A stretch of 64,000 nucleotides of DNA from Daucus carota subsp. sativus (GCF_001625215.2 NC_030381.2:51793214-51857213), one strand, 5' to 3'. Positions 23,208 through 34,448 are shown, numbered from the stretch's first letter. Notes: generated by a model from the sequence alone, not told the origin. Numbers and translations: made by a program.

Positions 23208-23595
23208 CTGTCGATCATCTGGGGTTCTGACACTAGCTACTGGAAACAGATTACCACGAAACTTGAGTAAGTAGAACACAAGCCTTTGATTTGAAAAAAT
23301 ATAAGACTCTGTAATCAATCATTTGACAACTCTTCCATAGTTCATTCCAGTACTTTCAACTGATGTATGCTGGCTAGAACTTGGTGGAAAATATGTGAAT
23401 AATACTGAGCATACAGAAGGAATGACTTATAAAGTGAAGCTAGTAGTTAAGGTGTTGGAGGGCTGTAACATTGACAATCCAGTGAGCTTCAGCATTACTA
23501 CTCCAGACGGATGCAAGCATGAGAACGAAGAAAACATGATGGAAACACCAAGAATCCAAATTATAGGTGTCACATTCGGGGAATTCCTAAACTAA
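23208..23595 (+). pseudogene. Decayed third phloem protein 2 copy
   Basis: A relic of the middle exon (LSIIWGSDTSYWKQ) at 23208-23270 is followed about 70 bp later by most of a last exon. That exon reads VCWLELGGKYVNN, MTYKVKLVV, TTPDGCKHENEENMMETPR and GVTFGEFLN before a stop. The two pieces do not join in the family's phase, the first exon is missing, and the C-terminal third of the lectin domain (the part ending in KGVAIRP) is absent. It is therefore a pseudogene or at most a truncated product. Confidence 0.75.
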
Positions 23596-23883
23596 TTTTT
23601 GGTGAATTGATCTTTTACCACTGTCTGTGTACTAAAAAAAGAAACTACACTTGGTTTTTTTTTTGAAATAAGTATGTCATGTACCTGGAAGATACAATGT
23701 GATGAGATAGTCAAGTGATAAAGGCTTATCCTCTGTCGTCCCATGTTCAATTTTTGTTCACCCTGAGATCTTGATGCAACTACGTATCTAATGGCGGCAT
23801 GCTTACTACACGAGGAAGAAATCTGAATAATAAAGACTTGGTAATTCATAGATCATAATTCATTTATGTCCTTAAAAAAAAAT

Positions 23884-24919
23884 GGGTTAATGTTCTATTC
23901 CATCACTTTACTGGACCAAAACTTTCAGTTAGCCTACCGAGTCAAAAAAGTTTTCATTTAAATAATAAAGCATCTAAAAACTTTCAATCACAAGATTAAG
24001 TATAAAAAATATTTCAACGCCGTTAATCCTACCTTTGACTTTAACAGATGATGTTAAAGTTAACGGAATGCATGTTTTTGCATTTGTTTGTGTTATATAT
24101 AAATATATTTGTGTATATGTTTGTGCTCCCTGTTATCTCTATTTTTCTCCCTCTCTTCTCTCAGTCGCCTCGATCCCTCTCCGTCTCTCCATCTCTGCCC
24201 AGCCTTCTCTCTTCCTTCCTCCCTCATTCTAACCTCTCTCTTTTTATCTCACCTTCACTCTCCTTGTACATACTACAACCCACCAACCCATGCCATCAAT
24301 TCCCAGTAGTGGGGCTCGCTTCCTCGTATACAAACCTAAAAAAAATAAATATCAAACCTCCATCTATTTTTTTCAACACGTTCTGGCCATTAAAATCTCA
24401 TACGCACTCATCAAAACTTTAATAATCAAAATCCTATTATTCAGCTTTTCTGAAGAATAACATATAAATCATATGATCCAATACTTAAAACAATAAAACA
24501 TGGACGATCAAAGGTGGGTTTTATAAGAAATCATACCCTTCACCAAGCTAAAAAAAAAAAGTTGTCTTGGAATGTTATCAGATAGAATGTTGGCAGATGG
24601 TTTTTTGCCAAACATTATGCTTTATACCCCAGCAGAGTGTGCGTTTTACTTCTTCCGCTGGGGAGGGAAGAAAGGAAATGGTGATTGATCAGGAGCCTAA
24701 TTGCTTGCAAAGCTGTACTTTACTCAGTAGGGTCATTGAAAATTTTGATCAAAATTAGTGATGACATAGAGCATTAACATGTTAAATTTTTAACGGAGAC
24801 TAATGGAATGACCTTTTTGCAAGTTTTAAAGGTACAATTAGTTGACTGAAAGCTTTTTTCACTCGGTAGGTCAACTGAAAGTTTTGATCGAGTACAGTGA
24901 TGAAATAGAGCATTAACCC
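23884..24919. mobile_element. MULE-like element 1, 1036 bp, just upstream of cytochrome c6A
   Basis: The left end GGGTTAATGTTCTATTCC and the reverse complement of the right end, GGGTTAATGCTCTATTTC, begin inverted repeats of at least 70 bp that share ACTTTCAGTT and CCTACCGAGT. AAAAAAAAAT flanks both sides (23874-23883, 24920-24929). The right end carries a second, inner copy of the terminus (around 24765-24780). The interior has a pyrimidine-rich block (about 24120-24260) and, near 24580-24680, a stretch whose translation (MLADGFLPNIMLYTP, CAFYFFRW) resembles a pentatricopeptide-repeat protein. Host sequence capture is therefore likely. The element ends 84 bp before the ancestral ATG of cytochrome c6A. 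Confidence 0.85.
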
Positions 24920-24980
24920 AAAAAAAAATCATACAACTCAAACTCAATATTACAAGGCAAGATAATAGAACTACAGAGGT

Positions 24981-24999
24981 CTCTCTCTCTCTCTCTCTC
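24981..24999 (+). promoter_or_regulatory. (CT)n pyrimidine patch in the cytochrome c6A leader
   Basis: A CT microsatellite directly before ATG 25004. CT-rich leaders are common in plant genes for plastid proteins. Confidence 0.5.
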
Positions 25000-25003
25000 A
25001 AAT

Positions 25004-27575
25004 ATGCAGACTTTAGGGTTAATGCTCTAATTGGTCACTGTACTGGACTAAAACTTTCAGTTGGCCTACCGAGCCAAAAAAGTTTTCATTTAAATAATAA
25101 AGTACGTAAAAACTTTCAATCACGAGATTAAGCAAAAAAAATATTTCACCGCCGTTAAACATGTCTTTGACTTTAACGGAAAATGTTAACTTTAACGGAA
25201 TTTAAGGATTAATGCTCTGTTTCATCACTCTACTTGATCAAACTTTCAGTTGACCTACCGAGTCAAAAAAGTTTTCATTTAAATAATAAAACACGTAAAA
25301 ACTTTGAAAATGCTACTTTGTTTGATACGTTGCATGGGAGCCGGGATTTTGATGGGATTCAGTCAATGAAAGTGTACATGGAAATGCAAGGGTTTGGGCT
25401 CAGGCCATCTGCAACCATGTTTGTTTCGTTAATCGATTCATTTGTTAAATCACATGCAAAGTCAGAGAAGTTTTAGATAGCAATGTCTGTCTTTTCAGAT
25501 ATGGAGAAGGCCGGAAATCTGCCCACTCCATCTACCTATTCTTGTCTCTTGGAAATGCATGCTGCTACTGGCCAAATAGATTTTGCCATGAAGCTGTATA
25601 ATTCGATGTAGTGTGCTGGTCTAAGACCGGGACCCATTACTTATACTTATGTAAGTGCTAGTGATGTTTTAATGGTTTATATCAAGGATGCTTATGTTGA
25701 TCTTGCCTTAGGATGGTTAGGTTTCATGGGTTGCACGGTTTGTGATAGAGCAAAACTTATTCGACATGTGCTTACCCTGGATTCAGCGGGTAATTTGGTT
25801 CAAGAAGGTTGTGTACTACACAGGTTATCACCTGATATGTACTGATGAGATGAACTACACTGCAGATGTTGGCGAGCTTATAAGAAAAAACATCTATTTC
25901 CAGATTGCTTGCATAGTTGTCATGTACTCGGTAGGCCAAGTGAAAGTTTTGATTGAGTACAGTGATGAAATTGAACATTAACCCATTAGAAACTTAACGG
26001 AGACTGACGGAGTGACCTATTTGAAAGTTTTTAATAGTACAATTAGTTGACTGAAAACTTTTTTGACTCGGTAGGCCAACTGAAAGTTTTAGTCGAGTAG
26101 AGTGATGAAATAGAGTATTAACCCGCAGACTTTAACTCTGATTCCACCCAGAGTTTGCAAGATCAAATCCTCCATTTCAACAAAGGTCTGTCACAAATCT
26201 CACCTATATTTCATCTGGGTCAGTTCTTTTTGTCTATATTTATCATGGTCCTTATAAATTTACAACAATCGTTTGTTGTTGATATTGAAAATGCTAAAGG
26301 AAATCAAAGAAAACAGGGCAGTAGCGGAACATGGTAAAAATGAAGTGAAGTTCTTGAATATCAAGAAAATGCTGGTTCCATCTTTAATGGCTGCTGCACT
26401 ACTCACCTTATCTCCAGTCATCAATCCTCCAGGTCCTCTCATTTATACACACACTCAACTGCCCTTAATTTTCTCTGTAAATTACGTAATGCCATTCTCA
26501 TTAGTTTTCCTTTTCTTTCAGCCACTTTTTGTTCAAGAATGTGATAAATTAACCTTTACTACTAGCACTTTAAGGTTTTTGAGGCTGGGGTCACTTCCCA
26601 GTTCCCATGGTAGCACCCAGGGGCAGAATTTTGGGGGGGGGGCACCAAGCAAATTTTCGAAAAACACCTACATATTTTTAAATTTAGGGGGAGCACTTCT
26701 GTAATTTTGCAAAATTTAGAATGGTGAAAAAATGCAAAAAAAAAATTTTAGGGGGGGCACGTGTCCCCCCGTGCCTCTTACTAGATCCGCCCCTGGTAGC
26801 ACCTAAGTCCCAAAAACCAATCTGAGAAACCCGTCTTAAAAAATGGGTTTTCGAGTGAAAGAATGACAGAATGTTAAAAGTATATGATGCAGACATGCAG
26901 TCAAGCCCATATACTAAGTAAATTTTAGAGTAGACTTAGTAACTTAACATATGTCAAACCTGTGACTGAATAAGAATGTTTGTGATATTGTCTGTGACTC
27001 TACAGCATCTTTTGGACAGACTGCTGAAGTACACAGAGGAGCTTCGCTGTTTAATCGAGCTTGCATTGCATGTCATGTTGGAGGAGGAAACATAATTCAG
27101 CCAGTAAGTTTTCTCAACTTCCGTACCCATCCTTGCAAAACTACCATTGCGCGTTTAAACAATGTACTGTTGTCTTGCCAGGGTGCAACGCTTTTCTTGA
27201 AAGATCTGCAAAGGTAAATCAAGATGCAAGCTGGTTTAGTAATGCTTGCCTAATCAATTCATAGGTTGCTAAAATTTACTAATTGCTGCAGAAATGGAGT
27301 TGACACAGAAGATGAGATATACCGTGTAACGTACTATGGTAAAGGAAGAATGCCAGTACGTTCTCCATAGCTCTGAATATCTAGAGTTATTCTCCGCGTT
27401 TTAGATGAATTATAACATCCTATTCTTTCTCCAGGGGTTTGGTGTGGATTGTAAACCAAGGGGTCAATGCACATTCGGGGCTCGTCTGCAAGATGATGAA
27501 ATTAGACTTCTAGCAGAGTTTGTGAAATCACAGGCTGCTGAGGGATGGCCAAACATTGAGATTTCAGGAGAGTGA
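25004..27575 (+). CDS. Cytochrome c6A, thylakoid lumen, with a MULE inserted in exon 1
   Basis: Exons are 25004-25015 plus 26135-26185 (exon 1 split by the element), 26300-26432, 27006-27103, 27182-27213, 27292-27355 and 27435-27575. Without the insertion these sum to 531 bp and 176 residues, the usual family length, with every junction in phase. Features are a plastid transit peptide rich in Ser/Lys, a hydrophobic lumen-targeting stretch (MLVPSLMAAALLTLSPVI), haem motif CIACH at 85-89, axial Met in GRMPGFG, and the c6A-specific loop with two cysteines (CKPRGQC). Cytochrome c6A is a low-potential lumenal c-type cytochrome whose role is still debated. In this sequence the ATG and codons 2-4 are followed by 1.1 kb of transposon. 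From that ATG the frame closes after a few codons, and a TAG lies in frame just before the downstream part. The gene is probably broken, or relies on a later ATG or unusual splicing. Confidence 0.85.
25016..26124. mobile_element. MULE-like element 2 (Pack-MULE), 1109 bp, carrying PPR gene fragments
   Basis: The ends GGGTTAATGCTCTAATTGG and, reverse complemented, GGGTTAATACTCTATTTC match those of element 1, with long inverted repeats. The target duplication is GCAGACTTTA at 25006-25015 and 26125-26134. Each end is doubled: an inner terminus lies near 25204 on the left and 25982 on the right. Between the doubled ends (about 25300-25860) is captured host sequence from a pentatricopeptide-repeat gene. 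No transposase is present, so it depends on a partner elsewhere. It interrupts exon 1 of cytochrome c6A after codon 4. Confidence 0.9.
25306..25745 (+). pseudogene. Captured, rearranged PPR gene fragment inside the Pack-MULE
   Basis: The translation gives, in order, LFDTLHGSRDFDGIQS, MKVYMEMQGFGLRPSATMF, VSLIDSFVK joined to SHAKSEKF, then VFSDMEKAGNLPTPSTYSC, LLEMHAATGQIDFAMKLYNS, AGLRPG and DVLMVYIKDAYVDLAL. From memory these resemble separated parts of the Arabidopsis EMB2217-type PPR protein (At1g79490 class). The pieces keep the parental order but the repeats between them are missing. Stops interrupt the frame after EKF and after NSM. It is a non-functional copy. Its resemblance to one specific PPR family should be confirmed by a protein search. 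Confidence 0.75.
26618..26795. mobile_element. Small hAT MITE, 178 bp, in intron 2 of cytochrome c6A
   Basis: It starts CAGGGGCAGAATTTT and ends GATCCGCCCCTG, imperfect inverted ends of the CAGGGGCGGA class. The 8-bp duplication GTAGCACC flanks it (26610-26617, 26796-26803). A relative with the same ends lies at 50008-50485. Confidence 0.87.
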
Positions 27576-28066
27576 TATGATGGACCAAGAAAACAATGAA
27601 ATTGCCTCAATATAACCAAGCTCTATATATTGAATGTAGGAATGTTTGTATGCTATAACTGTAATGCCATTGTAATGTTAGCATATTAAGAGATCGAAAA
27701 ACTATGACCAAATTAAAAGGGCATCAATTCAGTTTTGAAGTATCCAAGCCTGCATTTCTTGCAACACACATGATTATTTCAAAATTTCGATATGAACATT
27801 GATACATAACTTAAGTTTATACACAATTCATATTACCAGAAACAAGGGACTGAAGGAAATAATCCACACTAACTCTTGGATTTTACAATCGATTTTCTAC
27901 TAGTATTAACATCATAATATTATAATAGCAGCAATGACAGATCTGGTGATATGTAACCGGCTCTTGGATATATTTTATTTGACAAAATGTCAGAACTTGC
28001 AACCTGAAAGTCGAGTCATCCAAGTTTGGAAAGTCTATGATGCAAAATTGCTGCATTTCCAGACAT
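27576..28066. other. Convergent 3' regions of cytochrome c6A and NARROW LEAF1-like
   Basis: Under 500 bp separate the two stop codons. The sequence looks like two 3' UTRs and nothing else was recognised. Confidence 0.5.
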
Positions 28067-31000
28067 TCAGTTTCGATCTTTGGCTATCAGTGAAGAATCA
28101 GACTGTTTCCTTCTTTTTTGTTCGGGATCACCTAATTGCAGTGAGATAGTAATCTCTTCACATCTACTTGCTGCCAGGAGGCTTTTTGATTCTGTGATTT
28201 CTTGTTTATTGTGTTGATGCATCCCTGCAGCACTTGGAATGAATTGATGCTCTACACTTGGAGCACTTCTAGGACTACCTTCTATGTTAAACTCCTTAGG
28301 CATGAAAGGTGGGTTAAGCCTGCAATGAGATGAACCTTCAGTAGGAATGGAACCAAGGGGCTCTTTTTTGTTGCATCCTTTAAGTTGTTTCCTCACATGA
28401 GCAGACGACTCTTCAAAAGCTGAACCCATTCCAGCTGTTGAAGCTTTCCTTTGATCTCGTATAGATGCTGTTTGGGACCAGGAAAAAAGGGGAAAAGATG
28501 TAACGAAAAAAAAATAATCCTATATATGGGAAGAAGTTATACAAAGTTACAACCAATGTACAAGAAATAAGAACAAATTCATGAATTATATTAAACACCA
28601 GGAATGAATGTCACTGAACACTGATATAAGTCATGTGTTAGGCCAGACTCTATTTCAGCAGTCCTTACAAAAAAGAAAGATGGCGAACGAAAAAGTCATC
28701 TCTTGCTGAAACAAGAAACACAAAGCATCATCTTATAGATATATTTAAACTGAAAAAAGAAACATCATTGTATTTTATTAAACAGACTAGAAACGCTCAC
28801 AACTGTCCAGTGTAAAATACTTAGATGCACTATTTTGTTAATTAATTATGACATACATCCTGCAGATAAATATATAGAATTCTTCTTATGATCCAATACT
28901 GATTTCAAATAGCTGAAGTAGATGTACAACAAGGAGAGATGGTACAAAGAATTAGGTATGCATAGCTGTAGCTAATTGAAACTGGGTGTTCAACACTTAA
29001 ACTAGAATCTTTAATATCCTATCCCCTCGGCTAGCACTATGCTACACTTCTTAAATATTAAATTGGTTGGACGTTAGTGTTCTTTTTAAGAGAGGACAAG
29101 GACAAACATACAAATAAAAGAAGATGCATAAAGTAGTACTGGTTTCTCTGTTGTTAACAAATATAATACATATATGTGTTATTTAGAAATACAAACCTCG
29201 AAGACCTTCTTTGCTTGTTATGAGATCAAGTTCAAGGAGATCAAGAAGGCGGCCTAGATCAACTCCACTTGTCCAATTCTCTGGAGGTTGGCCAACTTTT
29301 AACTTTAACCTACCACGATTAGCCGTCCCACCCCAAATGATTCCAACTGGCCTAGGTTTTTCACCATTTTGACCTATAAGAAGAATTAAGCTTCCACTGT
29401 CACCTTCAAGATCAAAAGTTTGCTGGTTTTCCCCAACCACAAGAAAGTCAGTAAAGAAACAGATCCCTTTTTCATCATTGTATTCTAAAGCATAAGCCAT
29501 AATTGTCCCTGTAGTCAAACCAGAGCTTCGTCCTACTTTCACTACTTGTCTGCCGATCAGACTACCAATAGGAGACTGCAAGTCTATAATCTTGACATCC
29601 CCGATCTCACCTACGCCCTTAACTGATGTAGATACATTGGATATATTAAAATCTTCTGCAAAAGCAATGAATGCTCCATCAGCTCGAACAAAAGTTTCTG
29701 CAAAATCACAGACATGACTATCATAAATTATTTACTTACAAAGTAAATTTTTCGAAAGAAGAGGATTATTTTTCAATTTTGGTGTAGGGTTCCACAATCC
29801 ACACCAATATATTCAAGTTTGAGTGACTGGCACATGCTAAATTAAGAACACTGTATTTCCAACTTCTCATAAATCTCGACTTTAAACTCGTATCTAAACA
29901 AAGTTCTCAGTCAGAAATGTATGGGTCAATTTTCACTGGTACCAGCCTAACATCATTTGTCTTTTGAGCAGTATTATACCAAGTCCAACTGTGCAGTAAA
30001 ATACTAGGATATGAAGTTGCTACAAATTATACATATGTGATTTGAGATTAGGTACCTGGGTTTGTCCCAGCAAAAATGCCATACCACTGATCATCTGTTA
30101 TGAAAGATGTTGCTCTCTCCACGGCACCCAGATACACCCCGGGTCCAAGGCTTGGTGGCAAAGGATGAAACATTTTCTGGTTAGGGTAATCCAGGTCAAC
30201 TGCTACATGCCGATTAGTGAGAAAACCAACTTGTCGATTTCCAGTTCGACTTTTCACAATGGCACCCAAGGTACCATATGTCTCTTGGCTAGCAACCTAG
30301 CTATGGAAGAAATTAACCTTATAAAGAAGATCAACCACAGTGAATAAGTAATGTAGTAAAGACTGCAGCACTAAGTCGGCAAAATGATAGACTTCTTCAC
30401 TCCACATTCTATAATTTATAAGACAATATGATATTTTCCCTCTAATTCTCAAGTTAGCCTAGTACTTGAACAAGAGAGAGTGTTCTGTAGGAGGGGAGCT
30501 ACTTTGGCTAGACTTCCTGCAAAACCAGCTACATATTTTGCTTCACATAAACTACTATCACCATACTAAATTGTGTGGAGATTCTTGAACATAGAAGATA
30601 ATACCAAACTACAGGACCAATGTTCCTGTACTATATTACAAAATAACTTAAGCCCTTTGACATCGCAGTAAATATAACAGTGACATTACAATAGCATTTC
30701 ACTATTCCTAAAAATAAATTGAAAACATTGTCGTGTATAATTTTAAAAAAGGATCATGCTTTTTAAGTAAAGAATGATAAGTATGGCACCTGGGAACCAG
30801 AGCCTATGCAGGGATCACTTCCACGCAAACCATCTACGAGCTCTGTGTAAAATTCTTCCTTTGGAGTCGCAGCAGGTGCGCCAAAGTAAGAGAACTCAAC
30901 AACGTCTACATCACACCATACACCTCCAGGTCCCTGCTCAATCAAGCATAGGGGCAAACAGTTGATTTTATTTTTATTTATATCTTTAAAGAGGTCACTT

Positions 31001-31648
31001 CGTCAATTCCAAATGTAAATAAGGTATAGATAGCAACAACCAGTTGAGCCTAAGCATTTAGGGCCAACATACAGTCCACATCACGTATTAGCAGTTTATA
31101 TATGATGGATATAGCAAGAAACTCTAGTAAAGACAAAGAAAGACATTTTAAACCTCTAGAGCAGTGGGTAAACAATGAATGTGCTGAAGCCATTGCCTGT
31201 TGACTTTGCGAGCAACAAAGACAAGAATGGCAGGTATATTAGTCAAAACACCACGCCGTATTCGGAAGCCAACTGCTGTGCCAAGACTACAACGTCGCAA
31301 GATTTTGCTATGAAATGCCCTGACTGTCAATACTTCAAGCAAAGTGGTTGCTCGCTGTCCTGCAGGCAGGCGCCCAAATGTCTCAGGCAAAACACCCTTC
31401 TGTAGGTTTCCGAAGTAGTTTGACCTATCCTCAGCTGCGTCATTTAACCGGCTGGTAGTAGGCCATGAGAAGTAGGCAGCACTGCTCTCAGAGAACTGAC
31501 CACCTGATGCAACAGCCTGTAAAGGTGATGGACTACATGAAGGCAAGTCCAGATGTTTAGAGTAGTTTCTCTCTAGATCCACAGATGATTCCTCTGATGG
31601 TGCAGATCCAAAAGGTTTATTTTTTAAATCAAGTCTTGTTTTGTCCAT
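28067..31648 (-). CDS. NARROW LEAF1 (NAL1)-like trypsin-fold protein
   Basis: Five exons on the minus strand, 31648-31154, 30933-30790, 30296-30056, 29697-29197 and 28467-28067 (495, 144, 241, 501, 401 bp), join in phase to 593 residues; rice NAL1 has 582. Conserved blocks include AYFSWPT, GNLQKGVLP, HSKILRRCSLGTAVGFR, GPGGVWCDVDVVEFSYFGAP, VGFLTNRHVAVDLDYPNQK and FDLEGDSGSLI. The catalytic-triad positions of the family are kept: His about 243, Asp about 300, Ser about 394. The C-terminal tail has a basic KRRK and an LxLxL-like ISLQLG, consistent with the reported link between NAL1 and TOPLESS-type co-repressors. NAL1 controls leaf width, vein number and auxin transport in rice. The first exon is preceded by a GTGAAGAGC leader after a plausible splice acceptor, so a 5' UTR intron is likely. 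Confidence 0.93.
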
Positions 31649-33837
31649 TTTCCAGCTCTTCACCTGCAAATTCTTGTCCAAGCTGTCTTAACACTTTCTA
31701 TTTTTCCCAGGAAAAAAAATTAAACAAAAACCCTTTAAACTATATACATATCTAAAATGAATAAGACTTGGACAGTAATCGAGAAATAACATCTTCATTA
31801 ACAATAACTTTTGTAACTTACGAACAAAACATACATTTACCAAATCATATTTGATTGATTAGGGAAGCCAAATCAGACAAGACCGGTAAGAATTCCAATT
31901 TATCATCTACAATGCATGTTAATCCAAAGCCTCTGATGCTGTTAGGTGATATAATCCAAGAAAACTGGCATTAAAAGTTGGAGGTGCACAAATAAGTACA
32001 TATTAACTTATGCATTCTTCTTCAGCAGATAAGAGACTCCATTAAAACTAAAATGAAGGTAGCTGACAATGAATGCAATAGCATTTCGTAACTGGTGACA
32101 ACAAGGGAAGAAATCTAACCGAAAAATCTACAAGAACTTAAGAACATTAACACATTGAGCATTAGATCATTTAACAGAAAGAAATGATCAAATTTGGTAA
32201 GAACCTCAAACACCAATTCAAGAAACTTACAAGGCAGCTATGAGCTACCTACCTAAATTATCCATCAAGATTACAAATTCCGATAGCAACACCCAGAAAT
32301 TAAAATTTGATGAAATGGCGCACACCCAAAAACTTAAACAATCAAATATCTATATATACTCAACAATGAACAGATCCCCCTCACAAACAAGCACAAAAAA
32401 TGTAAAAATGGCAACTTTGCAAAAAAAAAATTACAAAAAAATCACCTCTTAGCAAACCCTCTTCAAGATTTCCATTCCCTAGCAATCATTCAATACATAA
32501 AAGATCAGATTTTACAAAATAGAAGTAGTTAAGAACTCAACACTGCAGCTACAGTCAACCTATGAAGAAAAATTCAAACAGTAGACAGCTATAATTAGTA
32601 AGAAAATCTATATATAGAAACAAAACATCAATATACATACTGTCTTCTATTCTATAGTATCTGCTTGTTTTGTGCAAGAACAAGTAATAAAGATTGTATT
32701 TTTATTTATTTTCTTGAAAAAAAGTACTGCCCTTTTTCGTTTTTGGTGTCACAATCAAAATTTTGTTTATTGGCACTCATTGGGGTCATGAGACTGTTGA
32801 TGGGGGAGAAGATTTTTAATGGTGAGGTGAAAGATGGGCAGAAAAATTATATAATATTAGTGGGGTTGAGGAATTTGGAGATGGGCCATTCTTATTTGCT
32901 CCCCAAAAGTTGCACACACTCTCTTTCAAATAATGCAAGCCCTCACCATTTTACCTCGAGGTCACCCTTTCTCTGGACTGGGTTTACACTCTTTTTTTCA
33001 AGGTTTCTTATTATTTTGGAATTTGGAGGAAGATGTGTTGATGTTTTGTATTTTGTAAAAGAGGAATCGTATTTATTGATGTCTCACTTCTTTCTGTTTA
33101 TTTTGATAGGTTATACACATATGAACTATACACAAATTAATAAAAATGTGTAAAATAATATAAAATAATAATAAACAGAATAAAAAGTGGGTAAAATAAC
33201 GAGAGATATTAATATCTAATTGATATATTTGGAAAATAGATGAAAAAATGAGATTTTTATATTATAAAAATTTATTGTTTTTTGAAGGTTTTTAAATGTA
33301 TATAATTGAACGAGACATTTAGAAAATTAAAAAAAAAAAAAAAGAAATCAATGAGAAAAGGAGAGTACGTTTTGATTAGCACATATTTTGATACTTCTTT
33401 AGGGGTCGTGACGTTCTTTACGGTTTTTTTTTAATTCATGTAAGTTTTATTGTCTAAATATCCGGAGTTATACTTGCATGATTTTCGGTTAGATGATAAA
33501 CTTTTTTAATGTATTTTGATACAATTCATCAACGAGTATGCAGACCTTACCAAAAAAAAATTAATAGTCTGCTCACTCTCCTCGCTTATAAAGAGCACAT
33601 AGTAGCTCTTAATTTTTTATTTATGAATATAATATTAATTTCTCTCCTATTATCTTCTCTTTTAGTAAATTTTTCCTTCTCATTTACATGTAACACAATA
33701 TAAATATGAATAAATAAATAAATATAAAAAAAATATCAGAGTCCTCACACTTTTTAATATATTAATTTATTTCGAGATAAAATTTATATTATGAATGATT
33801 TGGAACCACAGTCGGTTCCGACTCTGATATCACAGTA
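31649..33837. other. Upstream region of the NAL1-like gene and spacer
   Basis: Probably contains 5' UTR intron and promoter of the minus-strand NAL1-like gene up to about 32700. The rest is AT-rich without a gene. Open frames here have no family resemblance. Confidence 0.45.
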
Positions 33838-34096
33838 CTCCCTCCGTGCCAAAAAGCTTTTCTCGTTTGATATGTCGGGACTGTTCATAACATGAGACAA
33901 ATTACTAATTTACGTCTAATCTACAAGACTAAATATGGTCATAAGTGATCTTGTTGGTTTTGTATTTATGAGTATTTTAATACAGTGAAATTTTTATATT
34001 TAAAACTAATATCAAACTAAAGATATTAATGATCCAACATGTGTGTTGGCAAACGTGAAATAGGCAAACAGGAAAAGTATTTAGGGACGGAGAGAG
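33838..34096. mobile_element. Stowaway MITE, 259 bp
   Basis: TA-CTCCCTCCGTGCC at the left and GGGACGGAGAGAG-TA at the right, with the TA target on both sides. Internal sequence (CTGTTCATAACATGAGACAA and following) is shared with the element at 47902-48161. Confidence 0.9.
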
Positions 34097-34448
34097 TAAT
34101 ACTTAAATCAAACGAGTTACGAGTATGAAGCATTCACCAAAGAAACTAGTGACACGTGTTGCACTCCATTTCGAAAAATTAAACAGAAGGCAACGAAGAT
34201 ATTATGTGGGCCTAACCATTATTGTGATCGGCACCTTCTGTTTGGACACTGTTACCAAAAGCAAGCGTTATGGGGCATACTTGGCCCATGAACAGCCCAC
34301 TAACAAAATTATTAAGTTCTGATTTTGTACGTAGATTTATATAGTAAAAGGTCCATAGCTTTCCACGATAAAATATCATATAAATTTTATTTATTTTTTT
34401 CAAATGGACGATAATTCTATGAATAATAATATATTTCAGTTCCATAAT

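Noticed and set aside
23690-23780. Possible third SINE copy (CTTATCCTCTGTCGTCCC)
   Set aside because: Shares only a short central phrase with the SINE at 8093 and lacks a B box.
24035-24422. Three overlapping frames rich in Ser, Leu and Pro
   Set aside because: They are translations of a pyrimidine-rich tract inside MULE element 1.
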